Source: Enhygromyxa salina
Lineage (GTDB): Bacteria; Myxococcota_A; Polyangia; Nannocystales; Nannocystaceae
Direction: 5' to 3'
NCBI RefSeq assembly: GCF_002994615.1
Contig: NZ_PVNK01000124.1
Span: 1 to 39,172, forward strand
DNA length: 39,172 bases
Part shown: positions 1 to 18,133 of the stretch, piece by piece
Position numbering within the stretch: the first letter of the stretch is position 1
Layout: each line of letters starts with the position of its first letter
The notes under the pieces: generated by a model
Database searches by the model: none
The model's input: the letters and a program-made list of their open reading frames with translations, nothing else
What the model was told of the DNA's origin: nothing
Position numbers and translations under genes: made by a program

Positions 1-142
1 CGAAGTCGACTCGCTCAGCCCAGCCCCGCATCCCGAGCACTTTCGTGATCGCGGCTGTCAGCGTCGTCTTTCCGTGATCCACGTGACCGATCGTCCCGAT
101 GTTCACGTGGGGCTTGTCGCGTACGAATTTCTCCTTCGACAT
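1..142 (-). CDS. tuf: Elongation factor Tu, first copy (5' end only, cut by the window edge)
   Basis: Only the first 47 codons of an EF-Tu gene lie here; the rest is beyond position 1. EF-Tu is the GTPase that delivers aminoacyl-tRNA to the ribosome. The visible part includes the P-loop [11 protein letters not shown]. The start ATG at 140-142 has an AAGG Shine-Dalgarno motif about 8 nt upstream. It is the last visible gene of the rpsL-rpsG-fusA-tuf (str) series, 68 bp after fusA. Over the visible 142 nt it differs from the complete tuf at 16554-17753 at a single position (a T for C in the codon for Phe or its neighbour near codon 5), while the upstream DNA is unrelated. This indicates duplicate tuf genes kept alike by gene conversion. 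Confidence 0.97.
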   Translation of the reverse strand, partial: MSKEKFVRDKPHVNIGTIGHVDHGKTTLTAAITKVLGMRGWAERVDF

Positions 143-210
143 GACTGGACCTTTATCTTCCTGAGTGGGGGCGCGTTGGAGCGGGCTGGGTTGGGAAACT
201 CGTGCCCGCG

Positions 211-2385
211 CTAATAGCCGCGGACCTTCGTGATGATTTTTTGTTGGAGGTCGCTGGGGACCTCCGAGTAGGCGGCGAACTGCATGGTGTGGCTCGCACG
301 GCCCTGGGTCACAGAGCGAAGCGAGGTAGCATAGCCGACCATCTCTGCCAAGGGCACACGGGCCTGCACGACCTGCGCATTTCCACGGGGCCCGAGACCC
401 AACACACGCCCACGGCGAGTGTTCAGGTCGGAGTGGACGTTCCCGATGAACTCCTCGGGGCCGACGACCTCGACGCTCATCAGCGGCTCGAGCAGCTGGG
501 CGCCAGCGGCGACAATGGCCTTGTTGGTGCCCATGGTCGCTGCAGCGCGGAAGCTGGCGGCGCTCGAGTCCCCCTCGATGTAGTGGACGGCGGTCAGCCG
601 CACGCGCACATCGACGACGGGGTAGCCGAGGATCGGCCCGCGGGTGAGCGAATCGCCGATCCCCTCGAGGGCTGCAGCGAGAAAATCATGGGGAAACTTG
701 GAGATCTCGTCGGTCTCGGGCAGCGCGTTCTCGACGCTGTTTCCGGCCCCGCGCTCGCGCGGCTCGAGCTCGAGGGTGAGCTTGGCGTACTGACGCTTGG
801 CGCCAACCTCGCGGTCGTACTCGAATTCGACCTGCCCGGGCTTGGAGATCGTCTCGCGGTACGCGACCTGCGGCTTGCCGACCCGAGCCTTGACCCGGTA
901 GTCGCGCTCGAGCTTGTTGACGATGACCTCGAGGTGGAGCTCCCCCTGCCCGGCCATCAGCGTCTGGCCGGAGTCAGGATCCTCATACACGGTGAAGCTG
1001 GGATCTTCGAGCTGGATCCGCTCGAGCGCCTGATCGAGATCTTTTTGGTCGGCGGCGCTCTTGGCCTCGACTGATCGGAAGATCACCGGGTCGGGGATCT
1101 CCATGCCCGGGAGCACGACGCGAGCCTTGTCCTTGCTCAGGATCAGGGTGTCGCCGGTCGTCGCAAAGCGCAGCCCGACGGCCGCGGCGATGTTGCCGGG
1201 CCCGACCTCCTCGATCTCCTCGGTCTTGGACGCGAGCACGAGCAGCAGCTTGTTGACCCGCTCTTTTTTGTCTTTGGCGACGTTGTAGAGCTGGTCCTTG
1301 ACGTGCAGCACGCCCGAGTAGACCCGGAACATCACCACGGGGCCGCGGTGGGAGTCCTGCACGACCTTGAAGGCGAGCGCGAGCAGCGGCTCGTCGGGCT
1401 CGGGCTTGCGGACCACGAGCTCGCCGGCCTTGCTGCCCGAGGTGAGCTCGGCCTCGACCGGGGGGACGTCGAGGGGCGAGGGCAGATAGTGGACGACGGC
1501 GTCGAGCAGCGGCTGGATGCCGCGGTTCTTGAGCGCCGACCCACACAGGACCGGAAAGGCGCGCAGACTCAGGGTCACGCGGCGGAGCCCGGCGCGGATG
1601 TCGTCGACGCTCAGGGCTTCGGCGCCCTCACCGACGAAGGTGTCCATGACCTCGTCGTCGACCTCGGCGAGGGCCTCGATCATGGCCTCGCGGGCCGCGG
1701 CGGCCTCGGCGAAGCTCGGGTGGTCCTCGGCCAGGGCGGCGCGCACGAAGGTCCGGCCCTTGTCCTGGGGGTCCGAACCCAGCGGCCAGGTCAGGAGCTC
1801 CATGGTGACCAGATCGATGACGGCCTCGAAGTCTCCCTCGAGGCCGACTGGAATCATGACGACGATCGGGTGGGCGCCGAGGCGCTCGACCATCATCTCG
1901 ACCGTGCGAGTGAGGGTGGCGCCGACGCGGTCGAGCTTGTTGACGAAGCAGATCCGCGGGACGCTGTAGCGATCGGCCTGGCGCCAGACCGTCTCGGACT
2001 GGGCCTCGACCCCGGCGACCGCGTCGAACACCGCGATCGCGCCATCGAGCACCCGCAAGGAGCGCTCGACCTCGACGGTGAAGTCGACGTGCCCGGGGGT
2101 GTCGATCAGGTTGATGCGATGGGCGCCGGACTCGGCGGTGTGGGCCTCGGGCTCGCCGGGCTTCCAAAAGCAGGTGGTCGCGACCGAGTAGATCGTGATG
2201 CCGCGGCGCTGCTCTTCCTCGTCGAAGTCGGTGTGGGCCGCGCCATCGTGGACCTCGCCGATGAAGTGCGAGCTGCCCGTGTAGAACAGCACCCGCTCGG
2301 TGGTCGTGGTCTTGCCCGCATCGATGTGCGCCATGATCCCGATGTTGCGGGTCATGCCGATGTCGGCTGTGGGCGTAGTGGCCAT
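211..2385 (-). CDS. fusA: Elongation factor G
   Basis: This is the translocation GTPase EF-G, 724 residues from the chosen start, slightly longer than the usual 690-705. Domain order is normal: a G domain with P-loop AHIDAGKTT near residue 20, DTPGH, and NKLD, then domains II-V ending in the typical VPSDLQQKI tail. I chose the ATG at 2383-2385 because conservation begins soon after it; a longer in-frame reading back to 2481 has no family-like sequence, and an ATG at 2355 is also possible. The Shine-Dalgarno sequence is weak. The switch I segment reads [13 protein letters not shown], where most EF-Gs have a D-W-M-x-x-E sequence. The gene lies in the str operon, 156 bp after rpsG and 68 bp before tuf, which supports the housekeeping role over a paralogous one. 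Confidence 0.96.
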   Translation of the reverse strand: MATTPTADIGMTRNIGIMAHIDAGKTTTTERVLFYTGSSHFIGEVHDGAAHTDFDEEEQRRGITIYSVATTCFWKPGEPEAHTAESGAHRINLIDTPGHVDFTVEVERSLRVLDGAIAVFDAVAGVEAQSETVWRQADRYSVPRICFVNKLDRVGATLTRTVEMMVERLGAHPIVVMIPVGLEGDFEAVIDLVTMELLTWPLGSDPQDKGRTFVRAALAEDHPSFAEAAAAREAMIEALAEVDDEVMDTFVGEGAEALSVDDIRAGLRRVTLSLRAFPVLCGSALKNRGIQPLLDAVVHYLPSPLDVPPVEAELTSGSKAGELVVRKPEPDEPLLALAFKVVQDSHRGPVVMFRVYSGVLHVKDQLYNVAKDKKERVNKLLLVLASKTEEIEEVGPGNIAAAVGLRFATTGDTLILSKDKARVVLPGMEIPDPVIFRSVEAKSAADQKDLDQALERIQLEDPSFTVYEDPDSGQTLMAGQGELHLEVIVNKLERDYRVKARVGKPQVAYRETISKPGQVEFEYDREVGAKRQYAKLTLELEPRERGAGNSVENALPETDEISKFPHDFLAAALEGIGDSLTRGPILGYPVVDVRVRLTAVHYIEGDSSAASFRAAATMGTNKAIVAAGAQLLEPLMSVEVVGPEEFIGNVHSDLNTRRGRVLGLGPRGNAQVVQARVPLAEMVGYATSLRSVTQGRASHTMQFAAYSEVPSDLQQKIITKVRGY

Positions 2386-2471
2386 GAAAGATGCGCTTCT
2401 AGGGCCGCGGGGGCTGCCATCCGTCTCCAAGCGGGAGGGGGTGTGGCAGGCGCCGGGCCCGGTGTGGCTGA

Positions 2472-2498
2472 GCCCCTGCACTCATACAGTGCGGGGGC
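2472..2498 (-). promoter_or_regulatory. Stem-loop in the rpsG-fusA gap
   Basis: Within the 156-bp gap between rpsG and fusA a near-perfect hairpin can be drawn: GCCCC, one T:G wobble, and GCACT, paired with AGTGC and GGGGC around a five-base loop (CATAC on the plus strand). No T-run follows on the minus strand, so it does not look like a Rho-independent terminator. It could be a processing site or a translational control element. The structure is seen in the sequence; the role is a guess. Confidence 0.4.
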
Positions 2499-2541
2499 GA
2501 CGTCACCATCGAAGAATGTGCGGCAGTTCAGCGGGGAGTGA

Positions 2542-3036
2542 TCACCAGCGGTAGTGGGCGAAGGCCTTGTTGGCGTCGGCCATCTTGTGGACGTCTTCGC
2601 GCTTCTTGACGGCGAGGCCGCGGTTTTGAGCCGCGTCGAGCATCTCGTTGGCGAGGCGCTCGCGCATGGTCTTCTCGGGCCGCTTGCGGGCGAAGCTCAC
2701 CAGCCAGCGGAACGCCAGCGCCTGGCTGCGCTCCGAGCGAACCTCCATCGGGACCTGGTAGTTGGACCCACCGACGCGACGAGCGCGAACCTCGAGGCGG
2801 GGGCGGACGTTGGCGACGGCCTTCTCGAACACCTTGACCGGATCGTCCTTGGTCTTGGCGGAGATGATCTCGAACGCCGAGAACACGATGCGCTCGGCCA
2901 CCGACTTCTTCCCATCGTGCATCACCACGTTGATGAACTTGGCGATGTTGCGGTTCACGTCCGCGGGGTTGTCGGTGTAGCGGACATCGTAAGTGATCCG
3001 CTTGCGCTGCTTGGCCTTAATTCCCTTGCGCGACAT
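2542..3036 (-). CDS. rpsG: 30S ribosomal protein S7
   Basis: S7 binds the 3' major domain of 16S rRNA, nucleates head assembly and contacts the E-site tRNA. At 164 residues it is slightly longer than the usual 156. Recognisable segments are [16 protein letters not shown] near residue 33, [12 protein letters not shown] in the centre, and the C-terminal [18 protein letters not shown]. The N-terminus ([13 protein letters not shown]) is basic and differs from the usual MPRR start. It follows rpsL after only 15 bp, so the two are surely co-transcribed. In E. coli S7 is the autoregulator of the str operon; whether that holds here cannot be told from the sequence. Confidence 0.97.
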   Translation of the reverse strand: MSRKGIKAKQRKRITYDVRYTDNPADVNRNIAKFINVVMHDGKKSVAERIVFSAFEIISAKTKDDPVKVFEKAVANVRPRLEVRARRVGGSNYQVPMEVRSERSQALAFRWLVSFARKRPEKTMRERLANEMLDAAQNRGLAVKKREDVHKMADANKAFAHYRW

Positions 3037-3051
3037 ATCGTCAGTCCTTGG

Positions 3052-3423
3052 CTACTTGGGCCGTTTGGTCCCGTACTTCGACCGGCGCTGACGCCGACCG
3101 TCGACGCCGATCGTGTCGAGGGTGCCGCGCACGATGTGATAACGAACGCCCGGCAGGTCCTTCACGCGACCGCCGCGGACGAGCACGATGCTGTGATCCT
3201 GGAGGTTGTGACCCTCACCGGGGATGTAGCTCGTAACCTCGATGCCGTTGGTCAGGCGCACGCGGGCGACCTTCCGAAGGGCCGAGTTGGGCTTCTTGGG
3301 CGTCGAGGTGTAGACGCGCACACAGACGCCCCGCTTCTGCGGGCAGCCCTTGAGCGCAGGGGCCGTCTCCTTCTTCGGCTGGCGCGTGCGTCCCTTGCGG
3401 ACGAGCTGCTGAATCGTGGGCAT
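3052..3423 (-). CDS. rpsL: 30S ribosomal protein S12
   Basis: S12 lies at the decoding centre and controls accuracy of translation. From the ATG at 3421-3423 the protein has 123 residues, the family norm, beginning [12 protein letters not shown]; an upstream in-frame extension to 3522 has no S12 similarity. The [11 protein letters not shown] loop and the [13 protein letters not shown] loop are intact, including the lysines that mutate in streptomycin-resistant strains, so the allele looks streptomycin-sensitive. It opens the str series and lies 223 bp downstream of rpoC on the same strand. AGAGA about 7 nt before the start can serve as a ribosome binding site. Confidence 0.97.
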   Translation of the reverse strand: MPTIQQLVRKGRTRQPKKETAPALKGCPQKRGVCVRVYTSTPKKPNSALRKVARVRLTNGIEVTSYIPGEGHNLQDHSIVLVRGGRVKDLPGVRYHIVRGTLDTIGVDGRRQRRSKYGTKRPK

Positions 3424-3612
3424 GTGAGTCTCTTGGTCTGGCTTTCGGCGAAACAAATTGCCGCCGCAGCGAGGGCCACGGCGGTGGGAGGCGGAGTATA
3501 TAGAAGGTCGGTTGCTGATCAAGGGGGTCGGGGGGGCCTACCCGACAACAGACGGGGGTTTTCGCACGTTTTTCGTGGTTCTGAAGCGATCTACCCCTCG
3601 GCGCAGGGGCCG

Positions 3613-3631
3613 GAGCGCAGGACCTGCGCTC
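3613..3631 (-). other. Short perfect hairpin between rpoC and rpsL
   Basis: Sixteen nucleotides after the rpoC stop codon lies a perfect 8-bp stem (GAGCGCAG with CTGCGCTC) closed by a 3-nt loop, followed by a smaller CCCCT/AGGGG stem around 3595-3610. No T-run follows on the minus strand. It may be a weak terminator or a processing point separating the rpo and str segments. I see no convincing -35/-10 promoter in this 223-bp gap. Confidence 0.4.
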
Positions 3632-3646
3632 GCGCGCGGCCCTGCC

Positions 3647-7855
<4,209 letters not shown>

Positions 7856-7906
7856 GGGAGTTTCCCTTCCGTTGGTTGCTGACCAGGATCTCGTGGGTGG
7901 CGGCGG

Positions 7907-12067
<4,161 letters not shown>

Positions 12068-12156
12068 CCGGTTTCCTCGCTCGTCTGTCGGTCGTCGACC
12101 GCCCTAGCGGGTAATTCAGTTGTGGGGTGTGGACCCTGGACTCGAAATTCGCTTGC

Positions 12157-12189
12157 CGCGGTGGCCCCCCCACACGGGGAACCACCGCG
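12157..12189 (-). terminator. Candidate attenuator or processing hairpin between rplL and rpoB
   Basis: Fifteen bases after the rplL stop the minus-strand transcript can form a stem of CGCGGTGG with CCACCGCG, extended inward by four G:C pairs around a C/A-rich loop. No T-run follows. In E. coli the same gap holds a partial terminator and an RNase III site that lower polymerase-subunit output relative to L7/L12; the position matches, but function here is inferred from that analogy alone. Confidence 0.5.
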
Positions 12190-12203
12190 ACTTTAGGTTG
12201 AGC

Positions 12204-12590
12204 TCACTTGAGCTCGACGTCGGCGCCGGCCTCTTCGAGGGCCTTCTTGAGCTCCTCGGCCTCTTCCTTGGACACGGCCTCTTTGACCGCGACCGGGGCG
12301 CTCTCGACCAGGGTCTTGGCCTCCTTGAGGCCGAGCCCGCTGATCTGGGCGCGGATCGCCTTGATCACGTTGATTTTCTTCTCGCCGAAGCTCTTGAGCA
12401 CGACGTCGAACTCGGTCTTCTCCTCGACGGGGGCGGCGTCGGCGGCGGGGCCCGCCATCATGACGGCGCCGCCAGCGGCGGCCTCAACGCCCCACTTGTC
12501 CTCGAGCTCTTTGACGAGGTCGGCCATGGCCATGACCGAAAGGTTGCTGAGGAAGTCGATGACCTGTTCCCTGGTGATGTTCTCGGACAT
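12204..12590 (-). CDS. rplL: 50S ribosomal protein L7/L12
   Basis: L12 forms the flexible multi-copy stalk that recruits translation GTPases. The protein is 128 residues. It has an N-terminal dimerisation helix segment (about 1-38), an Ala/Gly-rich hinge (about 39-58, [15 protein letters not shown]) and a C-terminal factor-binding domain starting [20 protein letters not shown] with the conserved [12 protein letters not shown]. The start ATG is at 12588-12590. The gene follows rplJ by 66 bp, the normal L10-L12 pairing. Confidence 0.97.
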   Translation of the reverse strand: MSENITREQVIDFLSNLSVMAMADLVKELEDKWGVEAAAGGAVMMAGPAADAAPVEEKTEFDVVLKSFGEKKINVIKAIRAQISGLGLKEAKTLVESAPVAVKEAVSKEEAEELKKALEEAGADVELK

Positions 12591-12656
12591 TGTCTTGTTC
12601 TCTTTCTAGGAAGCTGATGGTTGTGCCAATGAAGTTGATGAACGCGGACAGCGCAA

Positions 12657-13181
12657 TTAGGCCGCCTCGTCGTCCTTCTTCTTCTTGGCGTTGAGCACAC
12701 GAAGGAAATCCCGCGGCGCGGCCTGCATGACTTGAACCATGCGGGTGGCCGGGGTCTTGAACAGCATGAGCAGCTTGGCCTTGATCTCGCGCGGCCCGGG
12801 CATGTCGGCGAGCTTGCCGGCGTTGTCGCCGGCGAGGACTTCGCCCTCGACGACGGCGCCCTTGAGACGCAGCTTGTTGTTGCCCTTGGCGTATTCGCGG
12901 GCAACGCGGGCCGGAGCCCCGGGATCGTCGGCGTTGTAGGCGAGCCCCGACACACCCTTGAGCAGCGGCGTGATGGGCTCGTGGCTGGTCCCGGCCACCG
13001 CGTAGCGGATGATCGAGTTCTTGTAGACGCGATAGGTGCAGCCTGCCTCACGGAACTTGCCGCGGAGATCTTCTGACTCCGCGACCGTGAGACCGGTGTA
13101 CTCCACGAGCACGAGGGCGGTGAGCTCCTCGATCTGCTCGCGCAGCGTGGCGGATTGGGCGTGTTTGGTTTCTTTGTCCAT
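12657..13181 (-). CDS. rplJ: 50S ribosomal protein L10
   Basis: L10 anchors L12 dimers to 23S rRNA. The ATG at 13179-13181 is preceded by a strong GGAG/GGGAG Shine-Dalgarno series, giving a 174-residue protein beginning MDKETKHAQSATLREQIEEL; a longer in-frame reading to 13268 has no family similarity. The N-terminal RNA-binding domain (LVLVEYTGLTVAESEDLR, VYKNSIIRYAV) is clear. A C-terminal helix for L12 binding is expected from the family. The tail is Lys/Asp-rich (KKKKDDEAA). A 340-bp leader separates it from rplA. Confidence 0.96.
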   Translation of the reverse strand: MDKETKHAQSATLREQIEELTALVLVEYTGLTVAESEDLRGKFREAGCTYRVYKNSIIRYAVAGTSHEPITPLLKGVSGLAYNADDPGAPARVAREYAKGNNKLRLKGAVVEGEVLAGDNAGKLADMPGPREIKAKLLMLFKTPATRMVQVMQAAPRDFLRVLNAKKKKDDEAA

Positions 13182-13521
13182 TTGCTTCTCCCTCCCCGCT
13201 CGGGGTCGGTCGGCTTTGATCTCCCGCGGGCCCAGGTGGGTGGTGCGGGAGGAGGCCGGCCGCTGCACCGGTTGCCCCTACTCGGGATTACCGGCCGCTC
13301 TGCCGCTCGTTGCTTCCTCGCCCCCACCTAGGCCGGCTGCAGCCCCGCTCCCGATTTTTGGGAGCTTGGCGCCGCGTTTGAGGTCCACGAGGACCACCGG
13401 CTTTCTCGAGTAGGAGTGCCCCCGACGAACGGGTTGCGGGGGCGTGTGGGTCAGTTCACCTTGCGGTGCGTGAGCCTCCTCGTAGGTCTTTCGTCTTCTT
13501 CTTGCTTCGGTCTTGGAGTGG
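13182..13521 (-). promoter_or_regulatory. rplJ leader (340 bp without a gene), probable L10 autoregulatory region
   Basis: This is the longest non-coding gap of the ribosomal/RNA polymerase cluster. It contains several GC-rich inverted repeats: a perfect GCCCCCG/CGGGGGC stem at 13418-13443 with a 12-nt loop, and a GGCCGG-rich set around 13255-13300 that could form the multibranched fold known from L10 leaders. In many bacteria L10-L12 binds such a leader to repress rplJL. The position and length fit; I did not match a specific kink-turn consensus. No clear promoter was found in it. Confidence 0.45.
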
Positions 13522-14220
13522 TTACTCGGTCACGAGCGCCTGGACCTCGTTGGTGTCCAGGCGGATGCCCGGGCCCATGGTCGAGGAGATCGAGATGCTC
13601 TTGAAGTATTTGCCCTTGGCCGTGGCCGGCTTGAGGCGCTGGAGGGTCCTGAGCAGCGCCGTGAGGTTCTCTTCGAGTTTGTCGGCCTCGAAGCTGACCT
13701 TGCCGATCGGCGCGTGGATGATCCCGGTCTTGTCGGTGCGGAACTCGATGCGGCCGGCCTTGCGCTCGCGCACGGCGGTCGAGACGTCCATCGTCACGGT
13801 CCCGACCTTCGGGTTGGGCATGAGGTTGCGCGGGCCGAGGACGCGGCCGAGGCGACCGACGAGGCCCATCATGTCAGGCGTGGCGATCGCCACGTCGAAG
13901 TCGAGCCAGCCGCCCTGGATCTTCTCGACGATGTCCTCGGCGCCGACGAAGTCCGCGCCGGCGTCGCGCGCCTGGTTGGCCCGGTCGCCCTTGGCGAACA
14001 CGAGCACCCGGACCGACTTGCCGGTACCGTTTGGCAGCGAGACCGACGAGCGGATCATTTGGTCGGCGTGGCGGGGGTTGACCCCGAGGCGCGCGGCGCA
14101 GTCGATGCTCTCGTCGAACTTGGCGAACGAGGTCTGCTTGACCAGCTCACAGGCCTCGGTGAGGCTGTAGCTCTTGTCGCGGTCGATCTTGGACCGCACT
14201 TCTTTGTACTTCTTGCCCAT
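13522..14220 (-). CDS. rplA: 50S ribosomal protein L1
   Basis: L1 forms the mobile stalk beside the E site and in many bacteria represses its own operon. From the ATG at 14218-14220, which has GGGGAG about 9 nt upstream, the protein has 232 residues and begins [18 protein letters not shown]. Motifs include [20 protein letters not shown], the [20 protein letters not shown] block typical of L1, and the C-terminal [18 protein letters not shown]. The reading frame extends to 14265, but that part is not L1-like. It lies 73 bp after rplK. Confidence 0.97.
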   Translation of the reverse strand: MGKKYKEVRSKIDRDKSYSLTEACELVKQTSFAKFDESIDCAARLGVNPRHADQMIRSSVSLPNGTGKSVRVLVFAKGDRANQARDAGADFVGAEDIVEKIQGGWLDFDVAIATPDMMGLVGRLGRVLGPRNLMPNPKVGTVTMDVSTAVRERKAGRIEFRTDKTGIIHAPIGKVSFEADKLEENLTALLRTLQRLKPATAKGKYFKSISISSTMGPGIRLDTNEVQALVTE

Positions 14221-14293
14221 TTCGTGTGCTCCCCGGGGTCCTGGCGGGCTCGCGCCCTCCCCCAAGCTCTGGTGGTCCCTCGCGGGACGTGAC

Positions 14294-14716
14294 TCAGCCT
14301 TCGACTTCGAGGCCCATCGATCGCGCCGTACCCGCGATGCTCTTCATCGCGTGCTCGATCGTGTAGGCGTTCATGTCGTCGATCTTGGTCTCGGCGATCT
14401 TGCGCAGATCATCCTGGGTGACCTTGCCGACCTTGCGCTTGTTGGGCTCGCCGGAGCCCTTCTCGATCCCGGCGGCCTTGAGCAGCAACACCGCGGCCGG
14501 TGGGCTCTTGGTCACGAAGGTGAACGACCGGTCGGAAAAGACCGAAATGACCACGGGGATGACCATCCCCTGATCCTTCTGGGTCTTCGCGTTGAACTGC
14601 TTGCAGAAGTCCATGATGTTGACGCCCTTGGCGCCAAGGGCCGGACCGACGGGGGGCGCCGGGTTGGCCTGGCCCGCCTTGATCTGCAGCTTGATTTGCC
14701 CTGTGATCTTCTTCAT
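14294..14716 (-). CDS. rplK: 50S ribosomal protein L11
   Basis: L11 binds the GTPase-associated centre of 23S rRNA and is needed for RelA activation. Its 140 residues match the family. The N-terminal domain shows the proline-rich [20 protein letters not shown] hinge region, and the RNA-binding C-terminal domain has [17 protein letters not shown] and ends RSMGLEVEG. An AGGA lies 8 nt before the ATG at 14714-14716. It is 31 bp downstream of nusG. Confidence 0.98.
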   Translation of the reverse strand: MKKITGQIKLQIKAGQANPAPPVGPALGAKGVNIMDFCKQFNAKTQKDQGMVIPVVISVFSDRSFTFVTKSPPAAVLLLKAAGIEKGSGEPNKRKVGKVTQDDLRKIAETKIDDMNAYTIEHAMKSIAGTARSMGLEVEG

Positions 14717-14747
14717 TGGGAATTTCCTGGCTCAGGATGTCCAGCAC

Positions 14748-15311
14748 TTAGCTGGCGGGCTCGACTTCGATGAAGTCGACCTCGACACGGGTCGGACGCC
14801 CGAAAATCGAGACTGAGAGCTTGATCTTACGCTTGTCGGTGTTGACCTCTTCGACCTCGCCCGTGAAGTTGGCGAAGGCGCCGCTCTTGACGCGGACCTG
14901 TTGCCCGACCTCGTAGGAGACATCCGGTTGCTCGACCTCGACCTCGACCTTGGGCTCGGTCCTGCCCAGCATCCGGTCCATCTCGCGCTGCGAGACCGGC
15001 TTGGGGGTCTTGCCGCTGCTGAGGAAGCCGCTGACCTTGGGCGTGTTCTTGACCAGGTGCCAGGCCTCTTTGGTCAGCTTCATGCGGACGAAGAGGTAGC
15101 CGGGGAAGAACTTGCGGGTCTGCTTGACCTTGCGCTTGCCTCGCTGCTCGACGACCTGCTCGGAGGGCACGAGGATGTCCTCGAAGCACGCATCGAGGTC
15201 GTTGGCCTTGATCCGGTCCTCCAGCGACTTCTTGACCGTGTTCTCGTACCCCGAGAAGGTGTTCACGATGAACCACTGCATCGGTAGATCGGTCTGCGCT
15301 TCGGTCGACAT
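14748..15311 (-). CDS. nusG: Transcription termination/antitermination factor NusG
   Basis: NusG binds RNA polymerase through its NGN domain and links it to Rho or ribosomal protein S10 through its KOW domain. The protein has 187 residues. The NGN domain starts at MQWFIVNTFSGYENTV and includes KFFPGYLFVRM and the TPKVSGFLSS segment. The KOW domain begins at VGQQVRVKSGAFANFTGEVE. The first ten residues before MQWFIV are not conserved; the second Met (codon 11) is an alternative start. It lies between secE (31 bp upstream) and rplK, the standard order. Confidence 0.97.
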   Translation of the reverse strand: MSTEAQTDLPMQWFIVNTFSGYENTVKKSLEDRIKANDLDACFEDILVPSEQVVEQRGKRKVKQTRKFFPGYLFVRMKLTKEAWHLVKNTPKVSGFLSSGKTPKPVSQREMDRMLGRTEPKVEVEVEQPDVSYEVGQQVRVKSGAFANFTGEVEEVNTDKRKIKLSVSIFGRPTRVEVDFIEVEPAS

Positions 15312-15342
15312 GTAGAGCTCGAGGTGAGGCCAGGGGCCGGGG

Positions 15343-15771
15343 TCATAACGCGTAGAGCCAGTCGGTCAGGCGAGACCAAGAGGCGTCCATCAGCGAGAGG
15401 ATTCCGGCACAAATGAGGGTGATGACGACCACGACGACGGTCGCGGCCCGAGTTTCTGCGCGGGTCGGCCAGATGATCTGCGAGACCTCTGTGGCCGTCT
15501 CGCTCACGAACTTGAAGTAGCGCTCGCGCGACCAGACCCAGACGATCAGGGCGATACCGACGGCCGCGCCGATGCTCTGGGCCCACAGCTCGCTGGGCCG
15601 CCCGACGTACTGCGGCCACCGGGCCCAGAGGAAGCCCCAGACATCCTCCACGAGGTGGCTGAACGCCCACGCGGAGATGCCCGCGAACAGCGCGAATACA
15701 GCGTGAGCCCAGCGTGAAGGGTCAAATTCCCGCGGTCCGCCTTGCTTTTTGCGTTTGCGTGCTCGGGCCAT
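15343..15771 (-). CDS. secE: Preprotein translocase subunit SecE
   Basis: SecE stabilises SecY in the inner-membrane Sec channel. From the ATG at 15769-15771 it has 142 residues, with a basic N-terminus (MARARKRKKQGG). Three hydrophobic segments lie near residues 21-40, 67-85 and 110-135. Most bacterial SecE proteins have a single such segment, while E. coli-type SecE has three. The conserved region FVSETATEVSQIIWPTRAET precedes the last membrane segment and identifies the family. A GGGAG lies 11 nt before the ATG; an in-frame TTG at 15795 is less likely. It precedes nusG and follows tRNA-Trp. Confidence 0.95.
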   Translation of the reverse strand: MARARKRKKQGGPREFDPSRWAHAVFALFAGISAWAFSHLVEDVWGFLWARWPQYVGRPSELWAQSIGAAVGIALIVWVWSRERYFKFVSETATEVSQIIWPTRAETRAATVVVVVITLICAGILSLMDASWSRLTDWLYAL

Positions 15772-15969
15772 GCTCGAGGTCACTCCCGCGGCCAAGATGG
15801 CATCGCTGCCGGTCGATCTGACTCGGGGCCGGCGGAGTTAGGGGGCGTGCCCCCGGGGGTCGTTCTGCGGATCGAGCCGCGCACGTTCGCATGCCTTGGG
15901 GCATGGACGAGGCGGCCTGGTGGATGCAGAAAAAGGTAAATCGGCTGAAAAACGGGTCTGGAGGGGTAG

Positions 15970-16042
15970 CAGGGCGTGCAGGGATCGAACCCGCGGCCTG
16001 CGGATTTGGAGTCCGCTGCTCTACCAGCTGAGCTAACGCCCT
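15970..16042 (-). tRNA. tRNA-Trp (anticodon CCA)
   Basis: A 73-nt cloverleaf: acceptor AGGGCGT pairs with ACGCCCT, the D-arm is GCTCAGCTGGTAGAGC, the anticodon CCA is at 16007-16009 in the loop CTCCAAA, and the T-arm is GCGGGTTCGATCCCTGC. The discriminator base is G, normal for tRNA-Trp. The 3' CCA is not encoded. It sits between rpmG and secE, the classic place for a tRNA-Trp gene. Confidence 0.97.
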
Positions 16043-16094
16043 GTGTGAAGTGTCAGCCAGCGTGTCGCGGGTGACACCCGAGCCGTGGGAGGAG

Positions 16095-16259
16095 CTACTT
16101 CGTCTCCTTGTGCTCCGTGTGGCGGCGGCAGAAGGCGCAATACTTCTTGAGCTTGACCTTCTCCGGAGAGGTCCGCTTGTTCTTGGTGGTCGAGTAGTTG
16201 CGACGTTTGCACGTCTGGCACTCGAGAGAGAAAATGATTCGGTTGCCAGCTTTGGCCAT
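16095..16259 (-). CDS. rpmG: 50S ribosomal protein L33 (zinc-binding type)
   Basis: L33 is a small large-subunit protein near the E site. From the ATG at 16257-16259, which has GAGG about 6 nt upstream, it has 54 residues beginning [17 protein letters not shown]. Both zinc-ribbon pairs are present (CQTC and CAFC), so this is the Zn-containing C+ form. The [16 protein letters not shown] segment is typical. A longer frame to 16310 is not conserved. It stands between tuf and tRNA-Trp, as is common in the Proteobacteria and relatives. Confidence 0.97.
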   Translation of the reverse strand: MAKAGNRIIFSLECQTCKRRNYSTTKNKRTSPEKVKLKKYCAFCRRHTEHKETK

Positions 16260-16285
16260 GGTCGTCCTCGGCTGAAGGGAGGAGG

Positions 16286-16314
16286 CTTGTAGCAAGCCCC
16301 GTTCCAGCATTCAA
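16286..16314 (-). promoter_or_regulatory. Candidate sigma-70 promoter for rpmG-trnW-secE-nusG
   Basis: On the minus strand TTGAAT (16309-16314) and TACAAG (16286-16291) are exactly 17 bp apart, giving a start near 16279 and a 20-nt leader before rpmG. Each box matches consensus in 4 of 6 positions. The rest of the 294-bp rpmG-tuf gap shows only the tuf terminator hairpin. Confidence 0.45.
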
Positions 16315-16505
16315 GGTGTGGGGATGGTTTTTTGTCAGACGCGTGGGCAGGGCTCATGAGGGCCCGCTCACGCGGTTCTGAGGGGATCGTTGGTGGGGTG
16401 GTGCAGGTGGCGCAGGCTCCGCGTGACGGAGCGAGCGTACATTGCGTGATTCTTGCGGGTGGTTTCGGTCTCGCGGGAGCTCAGATCTCGAGGCGCGAGA
16501 CGCAG

Positions 16506-16534
16506 AAGACGCGACGCCAAAAGCGCCGCGTCTT
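16506..16534 (-). terminator. Probable terminator after tuf
   Basis: A 12-pair stem with one mismatch (AAGACGCG-A-CGC with GCG-C-CGCGTCTT) and the loop CAAAA (plus-strand view) starts 20 nt after the tuf stop. The following minus-strand sequence (CTGCGTCT) is only mildly T-rich, so termination may be partial. Confidence 0.5.
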
Positions 16535-16553
16535 CGGGCGTCCAGCGAGGACG

Positions 16554-17753
<1,200 letters not shown>

Positions 17754-17805
17754 GACTGAGATCTCCGATTTCTTCTAGCTGGGAGCTGTAGTTTCTGGTT
17801 GAAGT

Positions 17806-17881
<76 letters not shown>

Positions 17882-17932
17882 GTGGGGGGGGCGTCTGGGG
17901 CGCGTTGGGGAGAGATCAACGCTCGAAAAAAG

Positions 17933-18005
17933 AGCGGGAGACGAGGGTCGAACTCGCGACATTCAGCTTGGAAGGCTGACGCTCTACCAACTGAGCTACT
18001 CCCGC
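17933..18005 (-). tRNA. tRNA-Gly (anticodon TCC)
   Basis: Acceptor GCGGGAG pairs with CTCCCGC; the anticodon TCC is at 17970-17972 in the loop CTTCCAA; the T-arm is GCGAGTTCGACCCTCGT. The discriminator is T and no CCA is encoded. It is separated by 4 bp from the tRNA-Tyr gene. Confidence 0.97.
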
Positions 18006-18009
18006 AAGG

Positions 18010-18096
18010 TGGTGGATGGGGAAGGATTCGAACCTTCGAAGCGATAACGCGGCGGATTTACAGTCCGCTCCCTTTGGCCGACTCGGGCACCCATCC
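18010..18096 (-). tRNA. tRNA-Tyr (anticodon GTA)
   Basis: A class II tRNA with a long variable arm. Acceptor GGATGGG pairs with CCCATCC; the D-loop begins GCCCGAGTCGGC; the anticodon GTA is at 18059-18061 in the loop CTGTAAA; the T-arm is GAAGGTTCGAATCCTTC. The discriminator is A and CCA is encoded (18010-18012). Confidence 0.97.
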
Positions 18097-18133
18097 ATGT
18101 GGTTTGTTGACCGTGTTGTGTGGCGTCTCAGTG

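Noticed and set aside
3458..3646. Promoter for the str genes in the rpoC-rpsL gap
   Set aside because: No -35/-10 pair of acceptable quality and spacing was found on the minus strand.
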